The position numbers and the translations under genes were made by a program. The notes under the pieces are model-generated. The model had not been told where the DNA came from. It searched no databases and saw only the letters and a list, made by a program, of their open reading frames with translations. A DNA stretch of 64,000 nucleotides from Corynebacterium jeddahense (GTDB lineage Bacteria; Actinomycetota; Actinomycetes; Mycobacteriales; Mycobacteriaceae), in NCBI RefSeq assembly GCF_028609865.1, contig NZ_CP063194.1, positions 806,001 to 870,000 of the forward strand, given 5' to 3'. This document shows, piece by piece, positions 1-8,537 of the stretch (positions within the stretch are counted from its first letter, which is position 1; each line of letters opens with the position of its first letter).

Positions 1-1
1 C

Positions 2-814
2 GCCGGCCAGATCGCCGGCCCGGAGGGGCACGGGTTCAGCCTCGACCCGTTCTACAACGACGGCACGAATTTCGGCGCCATCTCCGCCGCCGCGGCGATC
101 GCGGCGTATTCGTTCCTCGGGTTCGACGCCGTGACCACGCTGACGGAGGAGACGCACGAGCCGCGAAAGCGCATCCCGCGCGCCGTCATGCTCGTCGCGG
201 CGCTCGGCGGCGTCATCTTCGTCGGCCTCGCGTACTTCGCGCAGCTGGTGCACCCGGAGCCGTTCTTCGACAACCCGGACACCGCCGCCGTGGACATCGT
301 CGCGCAGATCGGCGGGCCACTCTTCGGCGCGATCTTCATCTCGGGTGTGATCATCGGCGAGTTCGCCTCCGGCCTGACGTGCCAGTGGGGCGCGACACGC
401 CTGCTCTACGCCATGGGCCGCGACAACGTCCTGCCGCGCCGCTTCTTCGGCCAGCTCAGCGAGCGGTGGCAGACCCCGGTCTTCAACACCGTGCTCACCG
501 GCGCGGTCGGGCTCATCGGGATTGTTATGTCCGTGGAGACGTCCACCTCGTTCATCAACTTCGGCGCGTTCATCGGCTTCGCCATGGTGAACCTCTCCGT
601 CATCTACTACTGGTCGAAGCACCGCGGCGAGCGCCTCAGCGTGTTTGGCTACGTCGTCGCGCCCGCCCTCGGCGCGCTCGTCGCGGTCTTCCTCATGACC
701 CAGCTTGACGGCGCGGCGCTGCTCGTCGGCGCCATCTGGCTCGTCATTGGCGTGGGCGTGCTTGCGCGCATCACGCGCGGGTTCAAGGTGGACCCGCCCG
801 AGATGGAGGCCTAA
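2..814 (+). CDS. amino acid permease, APC superfamily (C-terminal part)
   Basis: The reading frame is open from the window edge, so the start lies upstream. It encodes the last 270 residues of an integral-membrane amino acid/H+ transporter. The stretch GFDAVTTLTEE followed by HEPRKRIPRA near residue 40 matches the conserved loop after TM6 of APC permeases (usually GFD-x3-x2-EE-x3-P-x3-IP). About six hydrophobic helices follow, and the protein ends shortly after the last one, as usual for the family. The substrate cannot be read from this half. The stop is 3 bases from the stop of the convergent minus-strand gene, with no room for a separate terminator. Confidence 0.85.
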   Translation, partial: AGQIAGPEGHGFSLDPFYNDGTNFGAISAAAAIAAYSFLGFDAVTTLTEETHEPRKRIPRAVMLVAALGGVIFVGLAYFAQLVHPEPFFDNPDTAAVDIVAQIGGPLFGAIFISGVIIGEFASGLTCQWGATRLLYAMGRDNVLPRRFFGQLSERWQTPVFNTVLTGAVGLIGIVMSVETSTSFINFGAFIGFAMVNLSVIYYWSKHRGERLSVFGYVVAPALGALVAVFLMTQLDGAALLVGAIWLVIGVGVLARITRGFKVDPPEMEA

Positions 815-817
815 GCG

Positions 818-1615
818 TTACGACGCCCGTTCCGCGTAGTACCGCTTCAAATACTCGATTGACTGGTCGATGGCGTGGTGCGTGTCCACCGCCTCCACCG
901 TCGGCAGCCCCTCGGAGCGGAACTGCGGCCCCAGGTTCTTGAACGGGCTCGTCTCGCTGCCCGTTGCCGCGGCAACCTGCACTTCTTGCAGTAGCTCCGC
1001 GAGGCGCCGCTCGACGATTTTCCGCTGCTTCCGGTTGAAGGTCGGCGGGGCGAAGGGGTTGTCGTCGAGAAGCATGTGCCCGGTGATGCGCCCGATGCGC
1101 GGGTCGAACGCGAACACCGCGACCGGGAACGAGAAATCGGACATGAGGTTCGGCCGGAACTCGATGCAAAACACGGTGTAGAACGCGTTGTCCTGCGAGT
1201 CTTGAATCATCGCCACGGTGGCGGTGCTGAGGCTCTCGGCCTGGAACGCGCTGCAGCGCTTGAGCGCGAACGCCGGGTCCTGCGGCTCGACGATCCGCAC
1301 GGTGTGGTCGTCCAGCGCGACGAGCATGCGCTGCAGCTCCGTGGCAGCGGCGAGCACGTCCTCGTCCGTGTACCACTCCGGCGCGTGCGGGCTGCCGGGC
1401 TGCACGAGCGCGACCTCGACCTCGTGCGTGTCCAGGTCGTGGACGATGACGGCGGCTTTCACGCCATAGTCGATGACGTACTCGGCATCAATGTGCCAGG
1501 CGACCTCCTCCTCAAAGCCGGGGTCGTCGCGGTCGAGGTCGAAGTCGTCGACAACGTCCGCGACATGGTCGTCGTAGGAGTCGAGGTAGTACAGTTCGTA
1601 GGTGGCAAAGGTCAT
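818..1615 (-). CDS. hypothetical acidic protein, 265 aa
   Basis: I do not recognise a family. The protein is soluble, strongly acidic in its first 60 residues (many Asp and Glu), with no signal peptide or membrane helix. Its middle has alternating beta-like stretches and the C-terminal third looks helical (RKQRKIVERRLAELLQEVQ). The ATG at 1615 is preceded by a G-rich run (TTGGGGGG) about 5 bases upstream that can act as ribosome binding site. It converges on the permease. Coding pattern and GC are like the neighbours, so it is probably a real gene. Confidence 0.75.
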   Translation of the reverse strand: MTFATYELYYLDSYDDHVADVVDDFDLDRDDPGFEEEVAWHIDAEYVIDYGVKAAVIVHDLDTHEVEVALVQPGSPHAPEWYTDEDVLAAATELQRMLVALDDHTVRIVEPQDPAFALKRCSAFQAESLSTATVAMIQDSQDNAFYTVFCIEFRPNLMSDFSFPVAVFAFDPRIGRITGHMLLDDNPFAPPTFNRKQRKIVERRLAELLQEVQVAAATGSETSPFKNLGPQFRSEGLPTVEAVDTHHAIDQSIEYLKRYYAERAS

Positions 1616-1707
1616 TGGTATCCCCCCAAGGATGTCGGTCGGGAGCCCCCTCGCTCCCGCGTATCGACGACACTAAAGCCCCCAGCCGCCCCCCGCAACA
1701 CTTCGCG

Positions 1708-1753
1708 TGTCCACGATGATGCGCAGCCGGCGCGGAACCGCGGCTCGTGGACA
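1708..1753 (-). terminator. inverted repeat after the TetR gene
   Basis: Nine-base perfect arms TGTCCACGA and TCGTGGACA enclose a 28-base loop that can itself pair (GCCG with CGGC). It lies 13 bases past the TetR stop codon on the minus strand, so it could act as a terminator, although no T-run follows. Confidence 0.35.
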
Positions 1754-1766
1754 GCATCAAGCGGCG

Positions 1767-2354
1767 CTAGCGCACGTCGCGAAGCACCTCGAACGCCCGG
1801 CGCACGAGCGCCCGCCCCTGCTCCGGGTCGCGCGGCTCCGGTAGCGCCAGGTACGCCTTGATGGCGGTTGCCCCGGCGATGCCGTAGGAGTTGAGCAGCA
1901 CCTCGGCGTCGAATTCGGTGGCGCCGGGGGTACGCCCGCGCATGCTCTCCACGAGCGGCGCCCCGAGCTCGCGCATCGTCTCCTCGGTCGGTGGCTCACT
2001 CGACGCGGCGCGGGCGCGATCGCCGAGCAGGACGAGCGTGGAGGCGGAGTAGAGCTCGAAGCCGTCGTCCCGGAGGGCGTCGATAATGATTGCCTCCATC
2101 GCCTCCGCGGCGGTGAGTTCGGCGGGCAGCGACGAGAGCTGCTCGGCGATGGCAGCGAACACCTTGCGGAGAAACTCCACGAGCGCCTCGTCGATGTCGG
2201 CGAAGTAGTTGTGGAACGTGCGCGCGGACACGCCCGCGCGCTCGGAGACCCGCGCGACGGTGACGGCCCCCATGCCCTCTTCGAGCAGCAGCGACGCCGC
2301 CGCTTCCGAGATGGCGTTGCGGGTGGCGGCCTTCTTCTCTTCGCGCAGGCTCAT
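1767..2354 (-). CDS. TetR-family transcriptional regulator
   Basis: 195 aa, the usual size for TetR repressors. The N-terminal helix-turn-helix is clear: residues 10-55 carry AISEAAASLLLEEG, then VARVSERAGVSARTFHNYF, which is the TetR recognition helix. The remaining helical domain is the ligand-binding part. The ATG at 2354 sits 3 bases after the stop of the broken MmpL-family gene in the same orientation, the typical exporter-regulator pairing in actinobacteria. By inference it once controlled that exporter; with the exporter broken, its present target is unknown. Confidence 0.9.
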   Translation of the reverse strand: MSLREEKKAATRNAISEAAASLLLEEGMGAVTVARVSERAGVSARTFHNYFADIDEALVEFLRKVFAAIAEQLSSLPAELTAAEAMEAIIIDALRDDGFELYSASTLVLLGDRARAASSEPPTEETMRELGAPLVESMRGRTPGATEFDAEVLLNSYGIAGATAIKAYLALPEPRDPEQGRALVRRAFEVLRDVR

Positions 2355-2357
2355 GGT

Positions 2358-3221
2358 CTACACCGTAACCGGCTCGGGCTCGCGCGAGTGCACGCGGTGG
2401 AGCTTCTCGCCCTCGATGTCCAGGTTCGGCAGCGCCTTGGTATCTGCGCGGCGTCCATGTTGTCGGTGGTGCCGACGATCTGCGCGTTGACCACGCCCTC
2501 GGTGCCCGCGAAGTCCTTCAGCAGCGTCTGGTAGGCGCCCGCGCGGTCCTGCTCGGCGACGTTCGCGGCGTCGACGTACGCGACCATTGGGGCGTTGCGG
2601 CCGGGGCCGAAGGCGTCGTCGATAAGCTCGTACGCCTCGCGCTGCGGGGAGCCGAGCTTCGCGGTGCCATCGGTGGGCATGGCGAGGCGCAGGTTCGCGG
2701 CGGGGATGGCGAGGATGCCCAGGAGCAGCACGCCGGCGATGAGGTTCACCCACGGGCGGGCGCGGATCTGGCGGGCCCAGAGCAGGCCCATCGTCGGCTT
2801 TTCGTCCTCCGGATCCGGCACGCGCGGGCCGGGGATGCGGATGGCGAAGGCGCGGGTGCCCAGCAGGCCGAGCAGCGACGGCAGGAACGTCAGCGCCACA
2901 AGCACGGCGACCGCGACCGTCGCCGCGGCGGCGAGCGCCATGGTTGTGAGGAACGGGATGCGGATGATGGACAGCGCGGCGAGCGCGATGAGGACGGTCG
3001 TGCCGGCGAAGACGACGGAGCCGCCCGCGGTGCCGAGCGCCATGCCCATCGCGTGGGCGCGCGTCGCCTTGTCCATCGTGCGCAGCTGCTTCGCGAGCTC
3101 CTTCGGCGTGAGGTCGTTGAGGCCGGAGGAGGAGATGAGCTCGTTGCGGAAGCGCGCCACGATGAACAACGAGTAATCGATGCCCACGGCGAGCCCGATC
3201 ATGGACGCGAGCGTCGGCGTC
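2358..3221 (-). pseudogene. MMPL-family (RND-type) transporter remnant
   Basis: Homology to MmpL lipid/drug exporters begins abruptly at VTPTLASMIGLAVGIDYSLF (TM4 with the family's GxxxDY motif) near 3221 and continues through the first transmembrane bundle into the second periplasmic loop (DNMDAAQ, near 2445). There the frame shifts straight into the C-terminal tail ALPNLDIEGEKLHRVH and stops at 2358. The N-terminus and about half of the C-terminal membrane bundle are therefore missing. The 5' break abuts a transposase fragment on the other strand at about 3222, so an insertion followed by deletions is the simplest explanation. It cannot make a working transporter. Confidence 0.85.
2617..2627 (-). 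repeat. iterated 11-mer GCTTATCGACG, copy 1
   Basis: Inside the MmpL-family remnant; codes Leu-Ile-Asp (YELIDDAF). Confidence 0.8.
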
Positions 3222-3222
3222 A

Positions 3223-3462
3223 CGCTGCCTCGTCCACGCCCAACGCGTGGTGCGCCGCTACACCACCAGCAACCCACGCACGGATGCCGGGCGCACCATC
3301 TACAAACTCGCGCTGAAACTGACCCGAATCGCCACCCTGGATGAAGCTGCCGCATGGGGTGCGCAACTGCACGAATACTCCACGCTCTACCGGGCATGGA
3401 TGGACGAGAAAACCCTGATCAAAGACCCAAAAACCGGTGCATGGACCCGCCGAGAGAGATGA
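3223..3462 (+). mobile_element. transposase fragment (IS scar)
   Basis: An open frame of about 80 codons without a credible start reads RCLVHAQRVVRRYTTSNPRT, then LALKLTRIATLDEAAAWGAQ, then WMDEKTLIKDPKTGAWTRRE and stop. This matches my recollection of the C-terminal half of transposases from actinobacterial insertion sequences (IS256/IS1249-like mutator type). The catalytic part is absent, so it is dead. It starts at the exact point where the MmpL-family gene is cut. No terminal inverted repeat is recognisable. The family name is uncertain; that it is a transposase is likely. Confidence 0.6.
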
Positions 3463-3605
3463 ACGTTAGGTGAAAGAGCTATTGCTTCTATGCGCGACGC
3501 ACTGTCGAGTTAAATCTCAGCTGCTGCCAACGTGGGTGTTAGGTGCACAGCAAGCGCGAATCCGATATGGTCTACACATCATATTTTCGTACTGGGAGTT
3601 CAGGG

Positions 3606-5489
3606 ATGAAATCAAGCAAACGGGATTTTTACGTTGCACCCCCGCGCAAGTCGGTCGCTGTAGTGACCGCGCTGGCGGTGGCGGTAGCCGTCCCCACAAC
3701 CCCGATCCTTTCCGACAACGCCGTCTATACGGCCTCGGCGCAAACCGCAGTGCCGCTCCCCGACGGTGTCAGCAACGTCGGAGTGATCCAGGATGGAAAG
3801 GACTGGAAGGTCGACGTTTTCTTCCATAAACCGATGACGCTGGACACTGTGACCGTCGAATTCGTCCCACCATCTTCGAGTAATCCTAAGGATTCGGCTT
3901 CTGCCGGTGACTCGGTACTCTCCAGGATCCCCGAGCAGAGGTCGTATCGCTTCGACCACGTTCGGAACGGAAAGGTCGTTTCCACCGTTGACGTGCCCGG
4001 GTACCGCACCCTGAGCGCGTCGAGCACGGAGAGGAACACTATAAAGATTGCGTTTATTTTGCCTCAAGGCACAAAAATCGAGGCTAACGATAAGATTTCG
4101 TTCGTTGCGCCGGGGGAGGGGTCTAATTTCCCCACTCCGTATCGGAGCGGGGTAAGTGGATCACGATTCACCAGGGTCGGGTTGAACGAAGATCCCGATC
4201 CTGCAGGATCCCAGAGCTCGACGACATCGGTGACCAGCACTGCGCCAACCGTAACGGTGACCCCGACGCTGACCGTGACCAATACCCCAACCGTGACTGC
4301 GAAAGCCACCGAGCTGGTGGAAACTATCGTCAGCACAATCACGCCGACCTCGGCAGTAATCGAGGTCCCGACCGTGACGGCGCCGACGACCACCATCACT
4401 CGAACCGCGTCAGCGTTGACGGTGACACCGACTTCGACCGAGCGGAGCACCCCCACAGTGACCGCCCGTGCGACAACCACAACGCAGCCGGTTAGGACTG
4501 TTGTGGTTACGCCATCGACAACAACATTCACCACCCCGACGACGACCGAAGCGCCGACCACAGTGACCGCCCCAACACGGACTGAAACCGTCCGGGCCGC
4601 TGCCTACACGACGACTGAAGTAGCGACGGCTGCGCCTACCACCGTCACGCGGACCGTAGTCACGAGACTGACGGTGACGTCACGCCCGACGGTGACACCG
4701 ACAGTGACAGTCGACGGCACTCCTAAGACCATCATCGCCAGCACCCGCACGGTCACCCCGACTGTGACCGTACAAACGGAGGTTGTCGAAACCGTGCCGG
4801 TGACGCGCACAGTCCGTCCGAATGCGCCCACCTCAACCGCACCAGGTGCGGCGACGATGCTGGGTCAAAATCGCAACTTGCCTGTCAGCCAACCTGCTGC
4901 GTCTGCCCCCAGTGCGCTACAGGGAGCTCTTTCCCCCAGCTCAGCGGAGGTGCACGCCCGCCCGGAGGAACGCGCAATGTCCCAGCCGAACGGCGAGTTC
5001 ATGAAGGGGCAGCCGCTGATGGCGGACCGCTTTCCGTTCGAGTACCAAACCGGGGCGTCGGTTGCCGCAGGTAACACCACAGTTCTAAAACTCACCAGTG
5101 ATGAGAGTTTGCCCGCGGGTACGACGTTTGCTCTGCGCGACATCACTGAATTTGGTGAATGGATTGCTACGGTGGATAAGTCAACTGGGGCAATTAGGGT
5201 GACCGCACCAACATCCGGCGGCGGTGCGCTAGAGCTACCGGTTGTCGCGTATTTCCCGGATGGCTCTACACGTGAGTTCGCTACGACGGTCGCTGTCAAA
5301 GACCCGCAGGAGCTTGCAGTCATCAGACCCGATACTAAGCAGCCACAGACGGACGAGGCCTCCTCACGCGGGACATGGATTGCCGTAGTGGCCAGTGCAC
5401 TCACCGCCCTGGCCGTCGTCGGCGGCGCCGCCTGGATGAACCGCACCGAGATCCGCCACACCCTCGCGCAATTCGGACTCGAGTTTTAA
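3606..5489 (+). CDS. threonine-rich YPDG-domain surface protein (module 1, first gene)
   Basis: 627 aa from the ATG at 3606, chosen because GGGAG lies 7 bases upstream and a long signal peptide follows (hydrophobic core AVVTALAVAVAVP, cleavage likely after ASAQ near residue 43). Residues 50-200 form an unrecognised beta-rich head. Residues about 205-408 are a Thr/Val/Pro stalk of TVTxTPTxT repeats, a likely target for O-mannosylation. One YPDG/Rib-like domain follows (PAGTTFALRD, then FPDGSTREF near residue 550), then a helix WIAVVASALTALAVVGGAAW and the short tail ending FGLEF. No LPXTG motif. Probably an envelope-anchored stalk protein; function unknown. 5' part has lower GC than its neighbours. 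Confidence 0.85.
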   Translation: MKSSKRDFYVAPPRKSVAVVTALAVAVAVPTTPILSDNAVYTASAQTAVPLPDGVSNVGVIQDGKDWKVDVFFHKPMTLDTVTVEFVPPSSSNPKDSASAGDSVLSRIPEQRSYRFDHVRNGKVVSTVDVPGYRTLSASSTERNTIKIAFILPQGTKIEANDKISFVAPGEGSNFPTPYRSGVSGSRFTRVGLNEDPDPAGSQSSTTSVTSTAPTVTVTPTLTVTNTPTVTAKATELVETIVSTITPTSAVIEVPTVTAPTTTITRTASALTVTPTSTERSTPTVTARATTTTQPVRTVVVTPSTTTFTTPTTTEAPTTVTAPTRTETVRAAAYTTTEVATAAPTTVTRTVVTRLTVTSRPTVTPTVTVDGTPKTIIASTRTVTPTVTVQTEVVETVPVTRTVRPNAPTSTAPGAATMLGQNRNLPVSQPAASAPSALQGALSPSSAEVHARPEERAMSQPNGEFMKGQPLMADRFPFEYQTGASVAAGNTTVLKLTSDESLPAGTTFALRDITEFGEWIATVDKSTGAIRVTAPTSGGGALELPVVAYFPDGSTREFATTVAVKDPQELAVIRPDTKQPQTDEASSRGTWIAVVASALTALAVVGGAAWMNRTEIRHTLAQFGLEF

Positions 5490-5555
5490 AGCATGCTTTT
5501 CGACGCTTTCCTGCCTTCCCACCCCGACCCGCATCCAGCCAACAAGGAGTCCCCG

Positions 5556-8525
5556 ATGTCGGCACGCCACAATCAACGGTTCGACCGAGCACTTCGGCGC
5601 ACAGTCGCTGCCGCAACTTCCTTCGCCGTTGCAGTGTCTGCGGTGGCCGTGCCTGTGTTGTCGACGGATACCGGCGCGCGGGCAGTGGCACAGACCGAGT
5701 ACACCCTCAGCGCCACTGCGACCAAGGATTCGCTCGGTGGGGGAGGCTGGCTAGGAACCATCCGCCTCGCCGACGGTGACTACACACCGAAGACTATTCG
5801 GTCCGTCAGACTGCACTTCGGCTCCAACGCGGGAGCGGGCTTAGGCTTCCCGGCAGAAGACACCTATGATGTGAGGCTGGTGCGGGGGACATCGCAGCTG
5901 CAAGACCTCGGCACGTTAACGGGCTTTGGCGGTTCCGATACCGCTGGCAACCGCTGGCTCGACGTAGACCTACCCGAGGATGTCACGCTGACCGACGGCG
6001 CAGGTCTACAGATCAGAAAACCTGGTGCGGCGAACACCCTTCCAATCCGCGCGGGCGTGACAGCTCAGGGGCCAACAGCCACGGGATACCCGGAGGCCCG
6101 GCTGAGTACACCGACGGAAGCGGTGACGCCGACGGTGACTGCAGGGCCCAGGACCGTCACGGTTCTCGCCCCAGCGACGACAGTGACACCCACGGTGACC
6201 AGGACAACGTCCTCAACTACGACAGCTGCGCCCACCACGGTGACGCAACAAGCACGACCGACGACGATTACACCGCGGGCGATTCGAACAACCACTCCCA
6301 CGGTCACGGCAGCCCCCATAACCACGACAGTGCAAGCACCGGCTGTGACCATCACGCCGACAGCGACCATCCGCTCGACCCCGACCGTGACCGCCCCGAC
6401 AAACACAGTCACGGTCACCGCGCCAGCGGTCACCCGAAGAGCACAAGCCGTGACGGTAACACCGGTTGTGACTGTAACCAGCACCCCCACTGAGACTGTG
6501 CGATTGACCACCACGCCCACTGCCGTGCGGCAGGTAACGGCGGTCGGCCCCACGCAGACAGTGACTGCGCCGACCGTGAGCGCTCCGGCTCAGACGGTCA
6601 CCAACACTCCGACCAACTACGCGGAGTCCACGGTGACGGCGGCACCTGTCACGGTGACTCAAACCCTGGCATCCACAATCACCCCGACGGTGACAGAAAA
6701 GCCCTCCAGCTTCGGATGGGGGCCAATTGAGGTGTCTGCTGGGGAGATCAAGGTAGCTGAGCGCGTTCCCCAGTTGAATAGCGATCCGATCATCACCACG
6801 ATGATCACCACGCCACCGACTACCGTGGTCCAGACGCTCCAGCCGACCCTTGAGACACGCACTTTCGTCACCACTCAGAACAACACACCAGTGACGAGCA
6901 CTACGACGGTAATGCGCCCGCCGGTAACCACCACCGCAGTTCGACCGGGTGAGCCCACCACGGTTACATCCACACTTCCAGCTGTAGAACCCAGCCAGAG
7001 TGAAGGGTTCACCACCGGCCGGGTGGTCAAGGTTGGAGACAACGGGTCCACCGAACCGGTCGAGACCGCCGCCGAGTGGATCGAAGTGCAGCCGAACGGC
7101 GCACTCGTGGTCGCGCCGCCGACGGGGACCAAGGCTGGGGAGTACCGCGTCGAGGTGATCGACCCAACCGGCGAGCCAGAGACCGTCACCGTCACCGTGC
7201 GACCCGAGTTGTCGATGGCGGAGCGCTACGTCGTCACCGCACCTGACGTGGTCACGCCCGCCGGCTCCGAAGGGTTGTCTGCAATCCCACGCGCTGACGT
7301 GACCGAGGGCGGCCTGCGCTATCCGGACCGCGCGCTGCCGAAGGGGACGAAGTTTAGGACGACGCATCCGGGGGCGAGCGTCGATAAGCATGGGCGCGTG
7401 AGGTTCACTCCGCCAGCGAACGCGAAGCCTGGCCGGGTAAATGTGCCTGTCAATGTCACGTTCCCGGACGACAGCACCGGCTCGTTCACGGTCGTATTCG
7501 AGGTGGGTGAGCCGCTCATGCAGCACCGCTTCCCGGTCGAATACGGCAAATCTGCCCCGGTGCCGGCGGGCAGCTCCGCGACGGTATCGCTGGGTAAGCA
7601 CGCGCAGCTGCCGAAGGGCACCACCTTCGGGCTGCGAAACGGTGCCAGCCTGCGCGGATGGCTGGTCAGCGTCAACGAGGAAACCGGCGCGGTGCGTGCG
7701 ACGCCGCCGTCGGCAGACGCCAACTCACTGACTGTACCGGTGGTGGCGTTCTTCCCGGACGGCTCGACGCGCGAGCTCAACGCCCAGTTCGAGGTCGCCG
7801 GCGCCGACACGCAGGCCGCGCAAACCAACCCGCCGTACCAGCCCGCGACCGCGACGCCGGGCACGAAGGTGCGCGTGGCGCTCACGGGCGAGGTGCCGGC
7901 CGGGACGCGTTTCGAGCTCGTCGGCACGCCACGCGAGGACATCGCGGTCGATCCGGTGACGGGCGAAGTCACCGTCACAGTCCCCGAGCAGGCCAGCGAG
8001 GACGAACCGTTGACCACCCGCGTGCGCGCGTTGTTCCCGGACGGCAGCGCCCGCGAGATCACGGCGACGGTGAACGTGGTCAACCAGGCGACGGCGTTCA
8101 AGCCCGAGTTCCCGCGCACTGAGGTGCGGATCGGGGAGAAAGCCTCGCTCAGCCAAGTGCGCAACGTTCCGGTGGGCACGAAGTTCGCGATCCCGGACAC
8201 CTTCAAGAAAGACGGCTGGACGGTCACGATCAACGAGGAGACCGGCCAGCTCTCTGTCACCACCGACGCAACCGTGCCCAACAAGCAGGAGGTGCTGGTG
8301 CCGGTGTCGCTGACGTACCCGGACGGCTCCACGGCCACGATTGCTGTCCCGGTGACGGCGGTGCAGCCGACCAGCGCCGACGGTGCGGCCACCGGCTCGT
8401 CCACGATCGACATCGTTGTGGTGCTTATCGGCGCCCTCGCGGCGATCGGCGCGACCGGGTACGCCCTCTGGCTCAATCAAGACGAGGTCCGCCGGTTCCT
8501 CAACCAACTCGGCATCAACATCTAA
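5556..8525 (+). CDS. threonine-rich surface protein with four YPDG/Rib-like domains (module 1, second gene)
   Basis: 989 aa from the ATG at 5556, with AAGGAG 6 bases upstream. A signal peptide (TSFAVAVSAVAVPVLS) precedes a beta-rich head of about 130 residues related in layout to the preceding gene. Residues about 186-378 form the TVT/TPT stalk. Then come four repeats of a roughly 90-residue domain, each with PxGTxF, a D/NEETG turn and a FPDGS/YPDGS strand (near residues 636, 733, 827 and 921). A transmembrane helix IDIVVVLIGALAAIGATGYAL and the tail WLNQDEVRRFLNQLGINI end it. The domains resemble Rib/alpha-type repeats of Gram-positive surface antigens; adhesion or spacer roles are inference. 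Confidence 0.87.
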   Translation: MSARHNQRFDRALRRTVAAATSFAVAVSAVAVPVLSTDTGARAVAQTEYTLSATATKDSLGGGGWLGTIRLADGDYTPKTIRSVRLHFGSNAGAGLGFPAEDTYDVRLVRGTSQLQDLGTLTGFGGSDTAGNRWLDVDLPEDVTLTDGAGLQIRKPGAANTLPIRAGVTAQGPTATGYPEARLSTPTEAVTPTVTAGPRTVTVLAPATTVTPTVTRTTSSTTTAAPTTVTQQARPTTITPRAIRTTTPTVTAAPITTTVQAPAVTITPTATIRSTPTVTAPTNTVTVTAPAVTRRAQAVTVTPVVTVTSTPTETVRLTTTPTAVRQVTAVGPTQTVTAPTVSAPAQTVTNTPTNYAESTVTAAPVTVTQTLASTITPTVTEKPSSFGWGPIEVSAGEIKVAERVPQLNSDPIITTMITTPPTTVVQTLQPTLETRTFVTTQNNTPVTSTTTVMRPPVTTTAVRPGEPTTVTSTLPAVEPSQSEGFTTGRVVKVGDNGSTEPVETAAEWIEVQPNGALVVAPPTGTKAGEYRVEVIDPTGEPETVTVTVRPELSMAERYVVTAPDVVTPAGSEGLSAIPRADVTEGGLRYPDRALPKGTKFRTTHPGASVDKHGRVRFTPPANAKPGRVNVPVNVTFPDDSTGSFTVVFEVGEPLMQHRFPVEYGKSAPVPAGSSATVSLGKHAQLPKGTTFGLRNGASLRGWLVSVNEETGAVRATPPSADANSLTVPVVAFFPDGSTRELNAQFEVAGADTQAAQTNPPYQPATATPGTKVRVALTGEVPAGTRFELVGTPREDIAVDPVTGEVTVTVPEQASEDEPLTTRVRALFPDGSAREITATVNVVNQATAFKPEFPRTEVRIGEKASLSQVRNVPVGTKFAIPDTFKKDGWTVTINEETGQLSVTTDATVPNKQEVLVPVSLTYPDGSTATIAVPVTAVQPTSADGAATGSSTIDIVVVLIGALAAIGATGYALWLNQDEVRRFLNQLGINI
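7379..7389 (-). repeat. iterated 11-mer, copy 2
   Basis: In the second surface gene of module 1, read as Val-Asp-Lys (ASVDKH). Confidence 0.8.
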
Positions 8526-8537
8526 AGGGGAATCGAC

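Noticed and set aside
4220..4830. Repetitive TVT region as a CRISPR array or regular tandem repeat
   Set aside because: Units are irregular, have no spacer structure and keep the reading frame with varied codons; it is a protein repeat.
5380..5489. LPXTG sortase signal at the ends of the surface proteins
   Set aside because: No LPXTG-like motif precedes any of the C-terminal helices and the tails are not positively charged.
6213..7601. Long minus-strand open frame opposite the 989-aa surface gene
   Set aside because: Low-complexity Arg/His/Cys composition, no start context, antisense to clear YPDG domains.
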